Part shown: positions 34,286 to 43,381 of the stretch, one piece after another
Numbering within the stretch: the stretch's first letter is position 1
Layout: every line of letters starts with the position of its first letter
From: Merdiplasma sp964643295
Lineage (GTDB): Bacteria; Bacillota; Clostridia; Lachnospirales; Lachnospiraceae
Length of the DNA: 64,000 bases
Assembly: GCA_964643295.1 (NCBI GenBank)
Contig: CAZXSN010000004.1
Location: forward strand, 29,378-93,377
Direction: 5' to 3'
Position numbers and translations under genes: made by a program
The notes under the pieces: model-generated
Seen by the model: only the letters and a program-made list of their open reading frames with translations
The model's database searches: none
Told to the model about the DNA's origin: nothing

Positions 34286-36364
34286 ATGAAAAAGAGTTCG
34301 TTTCAGTATATCTTTCGCTTCTGCTGTGATCCGGGGTTTCATGAATCCAGGGAGATAAAGGCGCTGCTTAGCTACGTGGAGGAAGCGGACATTGACGATG
34401 TGGCGGTCTTTGCCAACGTGGAGGAATTAAACACCGGCCACATGAGCTTTGCGGAGCAGGATGTTTATCTTTCCATGATGGAAAAGATCAAAGATCTGCT
34501 GGCCGAAAAAGGGGTGACTATGTCAGTCAATCAGTGGCACAGCGTCATGCATGCGGATCTGGGCAAAGAGTTAAGACAGGATCAGCACTTTCGCCTCATG
34601 GTGGATTATACAGGCCAACAGGCGAAGCTGTGCGTCTGTCCGCTTTGCGAAAACTGGCAGGCGTACATCGCAGACCTGTATGCGCGGTATGCTGTGCTGG
34701 AACCATCTATTCTGTGGGTGGAGGATGATTTTCGTCTGCATAACCATGATCCTTTGGTCTGGGGAGGGTGCTTCTGTGACGAGCATATGAAGCTTTACAG
34801 CGAACGCGCGGGAAAGAAGCTTACGAGGGAGGAATTCCTGGAGGGCGTACTGCGCCCCGGGAAGGTGCACCCTTATCGGAAGATCTGGCTGGATGTCAGC
34901 CGGGAGACTTTGGAGAGCGCCGCGAAAAACATTGCCGCGGCGGTGCGAAAGGTGTCGGGACAGACAAAGATCGGGCTGATGAGTTCGGTGCCGCAGATTC
35001 ATGCTGCTGAAGGGAGAAACTGGCATACGCTGCTTCGCACGCTGGCGTCGGGAACAACGCCTGTGGACCGCATTCATCTGCCGGGCTATCAGGAGACTTC
35101 CCCTTCGCACTACCTGCATAACCTGAACATGGTTTCCATGCTGACAAGGGCTATGCTGCCGCCGGAGACGCTTGTATATCCGGAACTGGAAAATTATCCG
35201 TTCTCCCTGTTTTCCAAGTCGCTGCGCTTTACGCGTTTTCAGCTGTTAAGTTCCCTCCCGCTTCAAGTGGCCGGGATTACGCTGGATTTGTATGACTTAA
35301 ACGGCAACGGCATTGTCTGGGAGGACGGGTATCAGCGGATGCTTCACCGGACCAAGCCTTTTTTGAATGCCGTATCCGAAACCGGGGTGTTTGCGGGGAA
35401 GCCAGCCGGGGTTTCTGTGCTGTACAGTTCAAATTCCTCTTATACGCTGCATACCCGGGAGGGAACTTCCATGGAGGAACTGTATCCGCAGGAAGTCTTT
35501 TTTGCCGCGCTTCTTCCGGCCATGGGGGTACCGTATACCTATACGGATGACCCTGATCTTCACGGGCAGATTGCGGCGGTATCCGGCCAGGTGCTGAGAA
35601 ACTATGATGCGGAGACGATTACGCGTCTTTTTGCCGACAACTTTGTTCTTCTAAACGCCGATGCGGTCTTTACCTTATGCGAACTGGGACTTGGGTTTTT
35701 AGCGGGAATAAAAAGGGTGCGCTGGATGCGGCAAAACGGCGGAGAATATGCCTATGAACAGGTCACGAACGGGAAGGTCTATCAGGGACGCGAAAATGCG
35801 CGGGCCTCAGCGATTCTTTCCTGCAGCGATGTGCTGGATGTCACGTATGAACCGCAGGCGCATGTGAAGGAATACACCGCATTTTACGATTCCTGCCGCC
35901 GCCGCAGAGCACACGGACAGGTGGTGGTGGAGGACCATGTGTGGATCTATCCCTTTGGCAATTTTGACGGCCCCTTATCTGTTCCTCCCATGCTGTTGAA
36001 CAGCCTGCGCCGGGAACTGACGCAGGAGATCCTTCGCGGTGCAAAGCCTGACTTCCCGCTTGTGTGCGGGGCTTCTTACCTGGAGCCGTACTGCTTTGTA
36101 CAGGATAAAAGAATGGGGATCTATCTGGTCAACGGCAGTACGGATGATCTTTCGGCTGTGGAACTTGCACTTCCCTTTAAGGGAGAGTATGATACACTGT
36201 CCATCTGGCGCTCGGAAAATGAGGACGTGTGCGTTCAGGAAGTGCCTAGTGAAGCCTCAGATACAGGTCTGAAACTGTCTGTTGGTCTTTCCGCGATGGA
36301 GAGCATGCTTATTCTTTTGCCCCTGCCGGAAAGCGGGGAAGTGGAGGAAAAAATTTATCCGTAA
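34286..36364 (+). CDS. Large unknown protein, probable TIM-barrel glycosidase
   Basis: A 692-residue cytoplasmic protein, not assigned to a family with certainty. The N-terminal half (about 1-350) has the alternating strand-helix pattern of a TIM barrel. Acidic residues sit at strand ends, for example DIDDVAVFANVEE, ILWVEDDFRLHNHDP and YPELENYPFSLF, the last resembling a glycosidase nucleophile region. Middle and C-terminal parts resemble the trimerisation and beta domains of GH42-like enzymes (GVSVLYSSNSSYTLHTREG, then a beta-rich end). Its place between an esterase and propeller proteins supports a glycan-degrading role. AGGAG lies 12 bases before AUG 34286. Confidence 0.7.
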   Translation: MKKSSFQYIFRFCCDPGFHESREIKALLSYVEEADIDDVAVFANVEELNTGHMSFAEQDVYLSMMEKIKDLLAEKGVTMSVNQWHSVMHADLGKELRQDQHFRLMVDYTGQQAKLCVCPLCENWQAYIADLYARYAVLEPSILWVEDDFRLHNHDPLVWGGCFCDEHMKLYSERAGKKLTREEFLEGVLRPGKVHPYRKIWLDVSRETLESAAKNIAAAVRKVSGQTKIGLMSSVPQIHAAEGRNWHTLLRTLASGTTPVDRIHLPGYQETSPSHYLHNLNMVSMLTRAMLPPETLVYPELENYPFSLFSKSLRFTRFQLLSSLPLQVAGITLDLYDLNGNGIVWEDGYQRMLHRTKPFLNAVSETGVFAGKPAGVSVLYSSNSSYTLHTREGTSMEELYPQEVFFAALLPAMGVPYTYTDDPDLHGQIAAVSGQVLRNYDAETITRLFADNFVLLNADAVFTLCELGLGFLAGIKRVRWMRQNGGEYAYEQVTNGKVYQGRENARASAILSCSDVLDVTYEPQAHVKEYTAFYDSCRRRRAHGQVVVEDHVWIYPFGNFDGPLSVPPMLLNSLRRELTQEILRGAKPDFPLVCGASYLEPYCFVQDKRMGIYLVNGSTDDLSAVELALPFKGEYDTLSIWRSENEDVCVQEVPSEASDTGLKLSVGLSAMESMLILLPLPESGEVEEKIYP

Positions 36365-36441
36365 GTCTTTTTCAAACTTTGGGTGATCGTTCACACCTGG
36401 TACCGGTTGGTCCTGGAAACGGATCAGTAAGGAGAGCAAAG

Positions 36442-37500
36442 ATGCAGGCAAAGATTGTGGATCGAAAGTGGGTTGTGGAATGGTTTGATGAGCGCCAGTG
36501 CTACCATATGCCGAGTCTTACGCTGGCGGAGAACGGAAATCTGCTGGCGGTGTGGAACGGGGGATTCCTGCAGTGGAACGGGGATCCCATGGGACGGGAT
36601 GCCAAGGACTGGGTATCCGTTCTGGAACCGGGAGCGAAGGAATGGTCCAGCCCGGATGCGGTCGGCTGCGATATCCGTTACTGCTGTCATGATCCGGTTT
36701 TTCTGAAAAACAGGAGGGGAGAGATCATCCTTTTGTTTGCCAAGTTTCTGGATACGGAGGTTAACTTTACGACCTGGTGCAACGGCAGAGACGAGCTGTG
36801 GATGCGAAAAACAAAAGACTGCGGAAGGACCTGGGAACCGGCGGTACCGGCAGGGATCCAGAGCGGTCATGCCTCCAACGACAGTGTACTGCTAAATGAC
36901 GGTACGATCGTATTCGCGTCCACCAGCAGTGAGCTGCCGGATAAATACTTTGGCGCTGTGCGGATTTATCTGTCGCACGATGACGGGGACACCTGGGAAC
37001 AGGGGCCGCTTCTTTTCGCGGATGACGGGAACCTGATTCGCGAACCGGCTCTGTGTCTGCGTCCGGACGGGACGATCCGCATGTTTACCAGAACCTGTCC
37101 GGGTTCTGCGGGCTGGGGCGCAGGAATTTCGTCCCTGGTTTCCTACACGGCGGAAAGCAAAGACGGCGGGTATACGTGGACAAAGCCGGTGCCCACGACG
37201 ATTCGCAACAACGAATCCAAGATCGATGTGATCAGCTGGGATGAGAAGACGATTCTGATGGCGTATAATGACACTCCTTACGCGGACTGGCACGAGCGCA
37301 GCCCGCTTATGCTGGCGTATTCCAGGGACGAGGGAAAGACGTGGAAGAATCTGATCGAACTTGCCCCCGCCCCGGGAAACAAGTGCCAGCCAGCCATGTG
37401 CAGGGACCGGGAAGGACGGCTGAATGTGATCTATATGCACCGCCATACGGCCATTGAGCATCTGGTGCTGGAACTTAGCGATGAGGATGGTAAAGAGTGA
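36442..37500 (+). CDS. Asp-box propeller protein, sialidase-like but RIP motif altered
   Basis: A 352-residue protein forming a typical six-bladed sialidase propeller with four Asp boxes: residues 124-131, 178-185, 239-246 and 294-301 (SHDDGDTW, SKDGGYTW and similar). In true sialidases the first strand carries RIP, whose Arg binds the sialate carboxylate. Here YHMPSLTL (residues 21-28) puts His-Met-Pro in that place. The enzyme therefore probably acts on another sugar. No signal peptide. AAGGAGAGCAAAG precedes AUG 36442. It belongs to the same transcription direction as the esterase and large glycosidase-like gene. Confidence 0.82.
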   Translation: MQAKIVDRKWVVEWFDERQCYHMPSLTLAENGNLLAVWNGGFLQWNGDPMGRDAKDWVSVLEPGAKEWSSPDAVGCDIRYCCHDPVFLKNRRGEIILLFAKFLDTEVNFTTWCNGRDELWMRKTKDCGRTWEPAVPAGIQSGHASNDSVLLNDGTIVFASTSSELPDKYFGAVRIYLSHDDGDTWEQGPLLFADDGNLIREPALCLRPDGTIRMFTRTCPGSAGWGAGISSLVSYTAESKDGGYTWTKPVPTTIRNNESKIDVISWDEKTILMAYNDTPYADWHERSPLMLAYSRDEGKTWKNLIELAPAPGNKCQPAMCRDREGRLNVIYMHRHTAIEHLVLELSDEDGKE

Positions 37501-37598
37501 GGCTGTCTTACGTCCGGCATAAAGTTGGCGGAAAGCCGCTGCGGAGATTTTTTTGACAGGCGGGACTTTTCTGATACCGGGAAAGGAGTTGGAAGGGC

Positions 37599-38612
37599 AT
37601 GAACATACAAAAAGAAAGAATTGCGGATCTTCCGCTTGTGTATGCGGCAGCGGATCTTACGCTTCAGGGAAAACGCTTTTTGGCGGCGGCAAGCGAAAAG
37701 AGGAATGAAAAGGCGTATCTGATCGATCCGAAGACCAGGGAGTGCAATAGGCTTTGGGAGGGAGATTCCGGTGTGATGAACGTGATCCAGATCCCGGGCA
37801 GGGAGGCGCTGCTTGCAATCGTGCGTTTTTATCCGGTCTTTCAGTCTAAGGAAGCGGCGGTCGTTCTGCTTACGCCGGGACCTGGCGGGGTGATGAGTCC
37901 CTGGAAAGTTCAGGAGGTGTTCTCCCTGCCGTTTTGTCATCGAATCGGCATCGTGGAAAACCAGTATGGTCAGTTTGTCTTAGCCTGTCAGCTCTGTGCG
38001 GATAAAGAGTTTGAGGAGGACTGGTCTAAACCCGGTGCTGTGTGGATGGCGCCTATCCCAAAGAAATCAGACGGGGAGTGGAAGCTTTATAAGCTGTATG
38101 ACGGTCTGATCAAAAACCACGGACTTTGGATCGGGGAGAACAATCAGGCATTTATCTGTGCAGAAAACGGAATCCTGCATTTTGATCTGTCCTCGTATCA
38201 TGCGGGAGAGACTGTTCTTCCGAATTTCGTCTCCACGGCACCGGCCAGCGATCTTTTCCTCGTAAAGAGCAGGGGACAGGCGTATGCCGGGGTGATCGAA
38301 CCGTTTCACGGGGACAGTGCCGTTGTCTATCGAATCAGTGCGAGCGGCTGGGAAAGGATCCGGCAGTTTCCGATTCAGTTTGGTCATGTCATCTGGATCG
38401 GGGAACTTTTCGGAAAGCTGTCTTTGATCGTGGGAAGCCGCGGAGGAGAAAAACAACTGGAAGCAATCGATCTGGATACCGGGGAACGTACTGTCCTTGA
38501 GTCCGGTGTGGGCCCTGCCCAGATAAGCGTGTATCAGGAGGGGGACACGGTTCGAATCTTCGCCGCGAACCACGGATCCGGGGAAGTGACTCTGTATGGG
38601 CTGTCCGAATAA
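37599..38612 (+). CDS. Unknown beta-propeller-like protein
   Basis: A 337-residue protein without recognised family. It has repeating beta-rich blocks with short hydrophobic strands followed by Gly/Asn turns, such as LIDPKTRECNRLWEGD, AFICAENGILHFDLSS, YAGVIEPFHGDSAVVYRI and EAIDLDTGERTVLESG. This is the pattern of a seven-bladed propeller. No signal peptide or membrane helix is seen. GGAAAGGAGTTGG precedes AUG 37599, 98 bp after the Asp-box gene. It is the last gene of the plus arm and may be a sugar-binding or lyase-like accessory. Confidence 0.65.
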   Translation: MNIQKERIADLPLVYAAADLTLQGKRFLAAASEKRNEKAYLIDPKTRECNRLWEGDSGVMNVIQIPGREALLAIVRFYPVFQSKEAAVVLLTPGPGGVMSPWKVQEVFSLPFCHRIGIVENQYGQFVLACQLCADKEFEEDWSKPGAVWMAPIPKKSDGEWKLYKLYDGLIKNHGLWIGENNQAFICAENGILHFDLSSYHAGETVLPNFVSTAPASDLFLVKSRGQAYAGVIEPFHGDSAVVYRISASGWERIRQFPIQFGHVIWIGELFGKLSLIVGSRGGEKQLEAIDLDTGERTVLESGVGPAQISVYQEGDTVRIFAANHGSGEVTLYGLSE

Positions 38613-38751
38613 GACGAAGTGAAATCAACTGTGAATGAGAAAATCAAGGATTGTTTTTTGATTAAGAGTTATAGAAATTTTATAGAAATAATAGATATAT
38701 ACTGATTAAAACAGACAGAATGCATAGGACTTGGGACTCGTCTTTCAAACA

Positions 38752-38807
38752 CGGAAAAAGTTCAGGAAACAGCAGGACTTTCAGAGAAGGATAGGACAGT
38801 TTTTCCG
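38752..38807. repeat. Inverted repeat upstream of the transposase-like pair
   Basis: CGGAAAAA (38752-38759) and TTTTTCCG (38800-38807) pair perfectly across 40 bases. The 286-bp gap 38613-38898 is otherwise AT-rich, with the direct repeat TTATAGAAA near 38670-38690. No terminal inverted repeat of an insertion sequence was found. Confidence 0.4.
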
Positions 38808-38898
38808 ACAGACGCTGTGATATGGGCTGAAGTGATGCACACAGTAAAAAAATGTGTTCACGCATTTTGGGGTAAGTTTCAACTGACAGGAGGCGTTT

Positions 38899-40344
38899 AT
38901 GGGCAGCTATTCCGTGCCGGAATCGATTCGCCAATACAAGCCGAAGGGCACGATGGTGAAACGCATTTCCGATCACTACTATGTTTATGAGTATTCCAAT
39001 TACACGGATGAGAACGGAAAACGCCATACCAGGATGGGAAGACTGATAGGGTCCATCAGGGAAGGAGTCGGGTTTATCCCAAACGATGCCTATCTGTGCG
39101 ACTCAGGTATAAGCTGTGTGGATTTTGGAGAATATGCTGTCACTTTTGCCAACTCTAAGAAAACGTTCTCCCTTTTAGAGGAGTGTTTCCATCCTCAGGA
39201 CGCGGTTACGCTCTACATAGCCGCGATGATCTGTTTTATTCAGGGATTTACGAACCCTTCCGATATGCATCTGTATTATGAGATGAGTGTTCTTTCCCTC
39301 CGTTTTCCCGCTTTGAAACTTGACTGTAACGTCTTGTTGGATCTTTATGATGCACTTGGGCGGCGCGGGACGAATGTCCTTAAGATGGAACAGAAGCTTT
39401 TAGAAGGAAGCTCCCATCAGATAATGATTGACAGACATGTAATCAACCGTGAATCGGCACAGCACGACCTGCCGAAAGAAGGAGGGATCTTTCAGGAATC
39501 CGACGGAGCAGGAACAAGTCTTCTCATGGCCTATGATGTGCATAGCGGTATTCCTCTTTTGTCAATAATAGAGAATGAACAAGCCGCGGATACGGTCAGT
39601 ATCAGGGGGTTCATGGAACAGACTAAGTGTAAGGATATGCTTTTTATTGTCGGCCGGGAGTTTTACAGTGCTGAAAACATCCGTCTTTTCAGCGAAAATG
39701 GAAACGCTTATATCATGCCTTTTGGGAAAAATTTGAAAACCTGCAAAGAGGATGTTTTCAATCTGCATTTGCAGGATCATTTTCTGTATCAGAACGGCAA
39801 AAAATCATCCGTGATCGGATATAGGGACGAGATGATCGATGGATACCGCGTCCTTGCTTTCCGCGACCTGAACGAGTTTGCCGAGAAGCAGAAAGAATTT
39901 CTGGGGCGTACAGCAAGTGGTGAGAAAGGATATTCCGCAGAGGACCTTGAAAGAAACAGCCGATATGGTGGCTTCATCGTTCTTCAGACCAGTCTTTTGA
40001 AAGAGACACCGGAAGAGATTTATACGCTTTACAAAAAGCCCAGCTCAATAGAAACTTTTTATGAGTATTTCAAAAATAAGGCTGGATATAACTGCCTTTC
40101 TGCAGATGATTATGGTCAAACGCAGGGGCTTGCCTTTCTGATGCTTGTCTCAGCGCTGATCCATCAGGAGGTGACGGCGGCTGTGGCGGGGATCAAAGAC
40201 ACAAACCTCTCTTCCTGTCTCCTTAATGCCAGTATGGTGAAAGCCTACATGAATGCAGGAAAGTGGAGAGTATGCAACTGCGGGAAGGAACAGAAAGAAC
40301 TGTTTCGTCAGTTAAACACACCGTTAACGGTGGAACTAGAATAA
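38899..40344 (+). CDS. IS4/IS1634-like transposase-related protein A
   Basis: A 481-residue protein with the layout of the IS1634 branch of DDE transposases. The N-terminal region (KGTMVKRISDHYYVYEY then HTRMGRLIGSI) is DNA-binding in relatives. The first acidic position is kept in MIDRHVINRES. The second, normally aDRGFyS, reads IVGREFYSAENI, so Asp is Gly and Gly is Glu. The third, in SSIETFYEYFKNKAGY, keeps Glu and the downstream Lys. It is full length, with a good ribosome site (CAGGAGGCG), so it is not a decayed remnant by reading frame. Adjacent to related protein B, which lacks the residues this one keeps. Confidence 0.8.
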   Translation: MGSYSVPESIRQYKPKGTMVKRISDHYYVYEYSNYTDENGKRHTRMGRLIGSIREGVGFIPNDAYLCDSGISCVDFGEYAVTFANSKKTFSLLEECFHPQDAVTLYIAAMICFIQGFTNPSDMHLYYEMSVLSLRFPALKLDCNVLLDLYDALGRRGTNVLKMEQKLLEGSSHQIMIDRHVINRESAQHDLPKEGGIFQESDGAGTSLLMAYDVHSGIPLLSIIENEQAADTVSIRGFMEQTKCKDMLFIVGREFYSAENIRLFSENGNAYIMPFGKNLKTCKEDVFNLHLQDHFLYQNGKKSSVIGYRDEMIDGYRVLAFRDLNEFAEKQKEFLGRTASGEKGYSAEDLERNSRYGGFIVLQTSLLKETPEEIYTLYKKPSSIETFYEYFKNKAGYNCLSADDYGQTQGLAFLMLVSALIHQEVTAAVAGIKDTNLSSCLLNASMVKAYMNAGKWRVCNCGKEQKELFRQLNTPLTVELE

Positions 40345-40590
40345 GCATTCATAAAAACTGCGCGTGGGCGGAAGACGGAAATATCATAACTTCTGACTTA
40401 GGCAAAAACTCTTAGCAGAAGAAGGAACACCAGGTTTGAAAGTTGTTGGGAATAAATTGTCCGCTTTATTGCTGCATAAGTTTCCTTCAGTGACTGGCAG
40501 GCCTGGTATTTTCCTGACTTTTGAACAAAGCATCTCATGATGCCGACACCACAGCGAAACTTTCATTCGCGAGGCATTCCGGGAGGAACT

Positions 40591-42156
40591 ATGAGAAAGA
40601 TCACTTATTATTCCAGCAGGGGCCAGACCTATGCCAGAATTTCCCCTACCTCGTATCGGGAAGGCGGGAAAGTGAAAAAACGGGATGACGGCATTTATCT
40701 GGGGCGGGTGATTGACCGGGAGGCAAACGTTTTTTATTCCAGGGAACGCGGCCTGTTTACCTATGACGTACAGACAGGCCAGTACGGACCGGTGAAGGAA
40801 GCCCTTCCGTCTGATCTGCCGAAAGATCAGCGGAAACGTCCCGCGGGGTGTCTGAATTTTGGCGATTCCTATTTTCTGCACGAGTACCTTAAGTCAAGCG
40901 GGTATGACCAGGTAATGCGGTCATTGCCCTGTGAAAATACGGACACCCTTTTTGCGATGGTGCAGTATTTCCTTCTTCGGGATAAAGCGGTTTCGCATGC
41001 CCCTGTCTGGTATGACGGCAGTATCGTTAGATTTTTATACCCAAAGGCAGATCTTTCACTGCGGGGAGTATCCGGTTTGCTCTCATCCCTTGGCAGACCG
41101 GAAACCGCAGAAGAGTACTTCCGGTTACAGATTGACTGGGTAAAAGAAAAGGCATCCGGTCATCCTGCTGTTTTTCTTACGACCTCGGGACTGTCGGATG
41201 GTATGGATCATTCATGGACGGGCAGCGATGAGGCTGACGGAAATGCCGCCCGTAAAGTCAGAGTGATGACAGCTGTTGAGCGTAACCTTGGGATTCCCCT
41301 GCTGTTTCGCATTCTGTCTGACGGCGGCACGGTTACATCCGCAGCTGCCGGGATTTTGCAGGAATTGGTTAGGCATAGCGTCCATGCGGACTTCGTTGTT
41401 TTAGATGCCGGCTGCTTTACAGAAGAAATCACAGAGAAACTATGTGCGGCAGGCATTCCGTTTGTGAGCAGGCTTTCAGCCAGCCAGACAAACCTGTACG
41501 TCCAGTTGCTGGAGCAGTGTTATCCGGCACTTTTCAATAAGGAGAACCTGATTCGTATTCGCGGACATGCAGTCTATATCGTACGAACGGATTGTACTGT
41601 TGGGACACAAGGGACTCCCGCTTATGCCTATGTGGGCTGTGAGGCAGGCAAAGTATCAGAAAAAACCCTTATCGCAGCAGATAAACTGTCTGAAAAAGAA
41701 CATACGGATGAGTATCTCCGGAAAAAAGCAGAGGATTCCGGCTGGCTCGTGTTTGTTTCATCCAGGCCTTTTTCAGCGGCTGAAATACTTTCTGCCTATG
41801 ATATCGGGCAGAAAAAGCATTTCTTTGACAGAGGCGACCACAGGGACAATCTTGCTTTGCTTCGTGTGCAGAATGAAGGATCCCTCTGCGGATATTTCAT
41901 CTTAGCAATGATGGTTGAGACGATCAACAGTTTACTTTCGAAAGCGGCAAAGCAGGTTCACCATACCAGGGATGAACTGCTCATGTCTCTGGAAAATCAG
42001 AAATGTCTTGTATACGAAACGACGGTGACTGTATTGGAAGGGCAGCCGCCGACGGACAGCTTCTACCATGAGTTTGATATCCGCTGCCCCTCCTCTTTTA
42101 AGCGTCAGAAAGACACGCTGACGCCCCGATATGATTCGGACACTTCCGGTTCCTGA
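40591..42156 (+). CDS. IS4/IS1634-like transposase-related protein B
   Basis: A 521-residue protein, also with the DDE-transposase layout but from a different branch than protein A. The second acidic position is kept in FVVLDAGCFTEEI. The first, expected as yDtTsl, reads FLTTSGLS, with Thr for Asp. The third region, expected as YRxRxxIExxF, reads YDIGQKKHFFDRG, with Lys or His where Glu should be. A N-terminal beta-rich segment (YYSSRGQTYARISPTSYREG) resembles the one in relatives. GGGAGGAAC precedes AUG 40591, 246 bp after protein A. Both genes are intact and lack visible terminal repeats, which argues against a recent insertion sequence. Confidence 0.78.
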   Translation: MRKITYYSSRGQTYARISPTSYREGGKVKKRDDGIYLGRVIDREANVFYSRERGLFTYDVQTGQYGPVKEALPSDLPKDQRKRPAGCLNFGDSYFLHEYLKSSGYDQVMRSLPCENTDTLFAMVQYFLLRDKAVSHAPVWYDGSIVRFLYPKADLSLRGVSGLLSSLGRPETAEEYFRLQIDWVKEKASGHPAVFLTTSGLSDGMDHSWTGSDEADGNAARKVRVMTAVERNLGIPLLFRILSDGGTVTSAAAGILQELVRHSVHADFVVLDAGCFTEEITEKLCAAGIPFVSRLSASQTNLYVQLLEQCYPALFNKENLIRIRGHAVYIVRTDCTVGTQGTPAYAYVGCEAGKVSEKTLIAADKLSEKEHTDEYLRKKAEDSGWLVFVSSRPFSAAEILSAYDIGQKKHFFDRGDHRDNLALLRVQNEGSLCGYFILAMMVETINSLLSKAAKQVHHTRDELLMSLENQKCLVYETTVTVLEGQPPTDSFYHEFDIRCPSSFKRQKDTLTPRYDSDTSGS

Positions 42157-42441
42157 AAAATGGGTGCAGCTGCAGCAAAATCCCGGAAATTTTGTTTCCC
42201 TGACAGGGGCGTTTTTTGATGTCTTCGCCAGCTGACAGGACTTTGATTTCTTCCTGCGTGCCGACTGCAAACGTTTTCTGATCTTGAAAGGTTTAAATTT
42301 TCCTGGCCCTGGCAGGGCAGGAATATCCTGAAAGAACCAAACTGCCGAACCGATGGATGCCACAAAGGAGCGGGCAGTAAAGTCAGGAAAGCGCACTGTT
42401 TAAGGAGGAAACTTTGAACGGTTTAAGGATAAGCGGCAAGA

Positions 42442-42476
42442 AAAAGACAGGGGCAGTCACCCCCGTCTTTTATGCG
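42442..42476. terminator. Bidirectional terminator after protein B and the permease operon
   Basis: AAAAGAC..GGGG pairs with CCCC..GTCTTTT at 42442-42472. It gives T-rich tails on both strands, and lies between two convergent units. The remaining gap 42157-42441 shows no gene. Confidence 0.75.
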
Positions 42477-42541
42477 CTTTTTGCAGATGGGTTGCTTCAT
42501 CATTTCTGATTTTCCGGCTTCACGACACGTGTGGAAAAACG

Positions 42542-43381
42542 TTATCCCTTCACGCCTCCGGCGGTTAAGCCCGCTGCCAGGTGCTTTTCGATGCAGAGGA
42601 AAAGGATAATCACCGGGACCGTCGCAAACAGGGAAGTCGCAAACAGATACTGCCACTGGATCATGTTGAAGCCATAGAACACGTTGATGCCCACGGTGAT
42701 GGGTTTTAACGTATCCGTGGAGATCAGCGTCAAAGCCATCGTGTATTCATTCCAGGAATTGATAAACACGAAGATCAGCGTGGTCACGATGCCGGGAGCC
42801 GCCATGGGCAGAAGGACACGCACCAGGGCGCCGACAGTGCCGCAGCCGTCGATCTTGGAAGCCTGTTCCATTTCAGGAGAGATGGAGAGGAAGGTGCCCC
42901 TCAGCAGCCAGATCGTGAAAGCCTGGTTAAAGGCTGCGTTTAAAAGGATCAGACCGATCAGGCTGTTTACCAGTTTCAGCGCGGTCATCAGTCTGTAGAT
43001 ACCAACTAAGAGCACCACCGGGGCAAACATCTGGCTCATGATCACAAGTCCCAAGAAGAAGGTTTTGCCCTTGAAGCGCATGCGGCTCATGGCGTAGGCC
43101 GCCGGGATGCCGCACAGGATTGCCACAAGCGTGGCGCCGCCTGCCACAATGAGGGAGTTGATAAAGTACCTGAGGATCGGAGCCGCTGTCCAGATCTCAA
43201 TGAAGTTGGACCATTTCCATTCCTTCGGGAAGATCGTCATGTTGAGCGCGTACATCTCATTTCTGTCTTTTGCGGCCGTGGTGAACATCACAAAATACGG
43301 ATAGAGGATTACGGTGCACAGCACGATCACGAACGCATAGAGAAAAATTTTCTTCAGCAGTTTTTTCCTTTTCCGTGTCAT
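42542..43381 (-). CDS. Carbohydrate ABC transporter permease (MalG type)
   Basis: Membrane permease of 279 residues. The EAA loop is EQASKIDGCGTVGALVRVLL and the ending AAGLTAGGVKG is that of MalG-like proteins. AAGGAGGAGCAGCT precedes AUG 43381; the open frame upstream has no site. It overlaps the preceding permease gene by 4 bp (ATGA), so they are translationally coupled. Last gene of a three-gene operon (binding protein, two permeases). Substrate unknown; no ATPase gene is present. Confidence 0.94.
   Translation of the reverse strand: MTRKRKKLLKKIFLYAFVIVLCTVILYPYFVMFTTAAKDRNEMYALNMTIFPKEWKWSNFIEIWTAAPILRYFINSLIVAGGATLVAILCGIPAAYAMSRMRFKGKTFFLGLVIMSQMFAPVVLLVGIYRLMTALKLVNSLIGLILLNAAFNQAFTIWLLRGTFLSISPEMEQASKIDGCGTVGALVRVLLPMAAPGIVTTLIFVFINSWNEYTMALTLISTDTLKPITVGINVFYGFNMIQWQYLFATSLFATVPVIILFLCIEKHLAAGLTAGGVKG

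Noticed and set aside
38613..42441. Active insertion sequence around the transposase-like genes
   Set aside because: No terminal inverted repeats or target duplications were found by eye and catalytic residues are substituted in both proteins.
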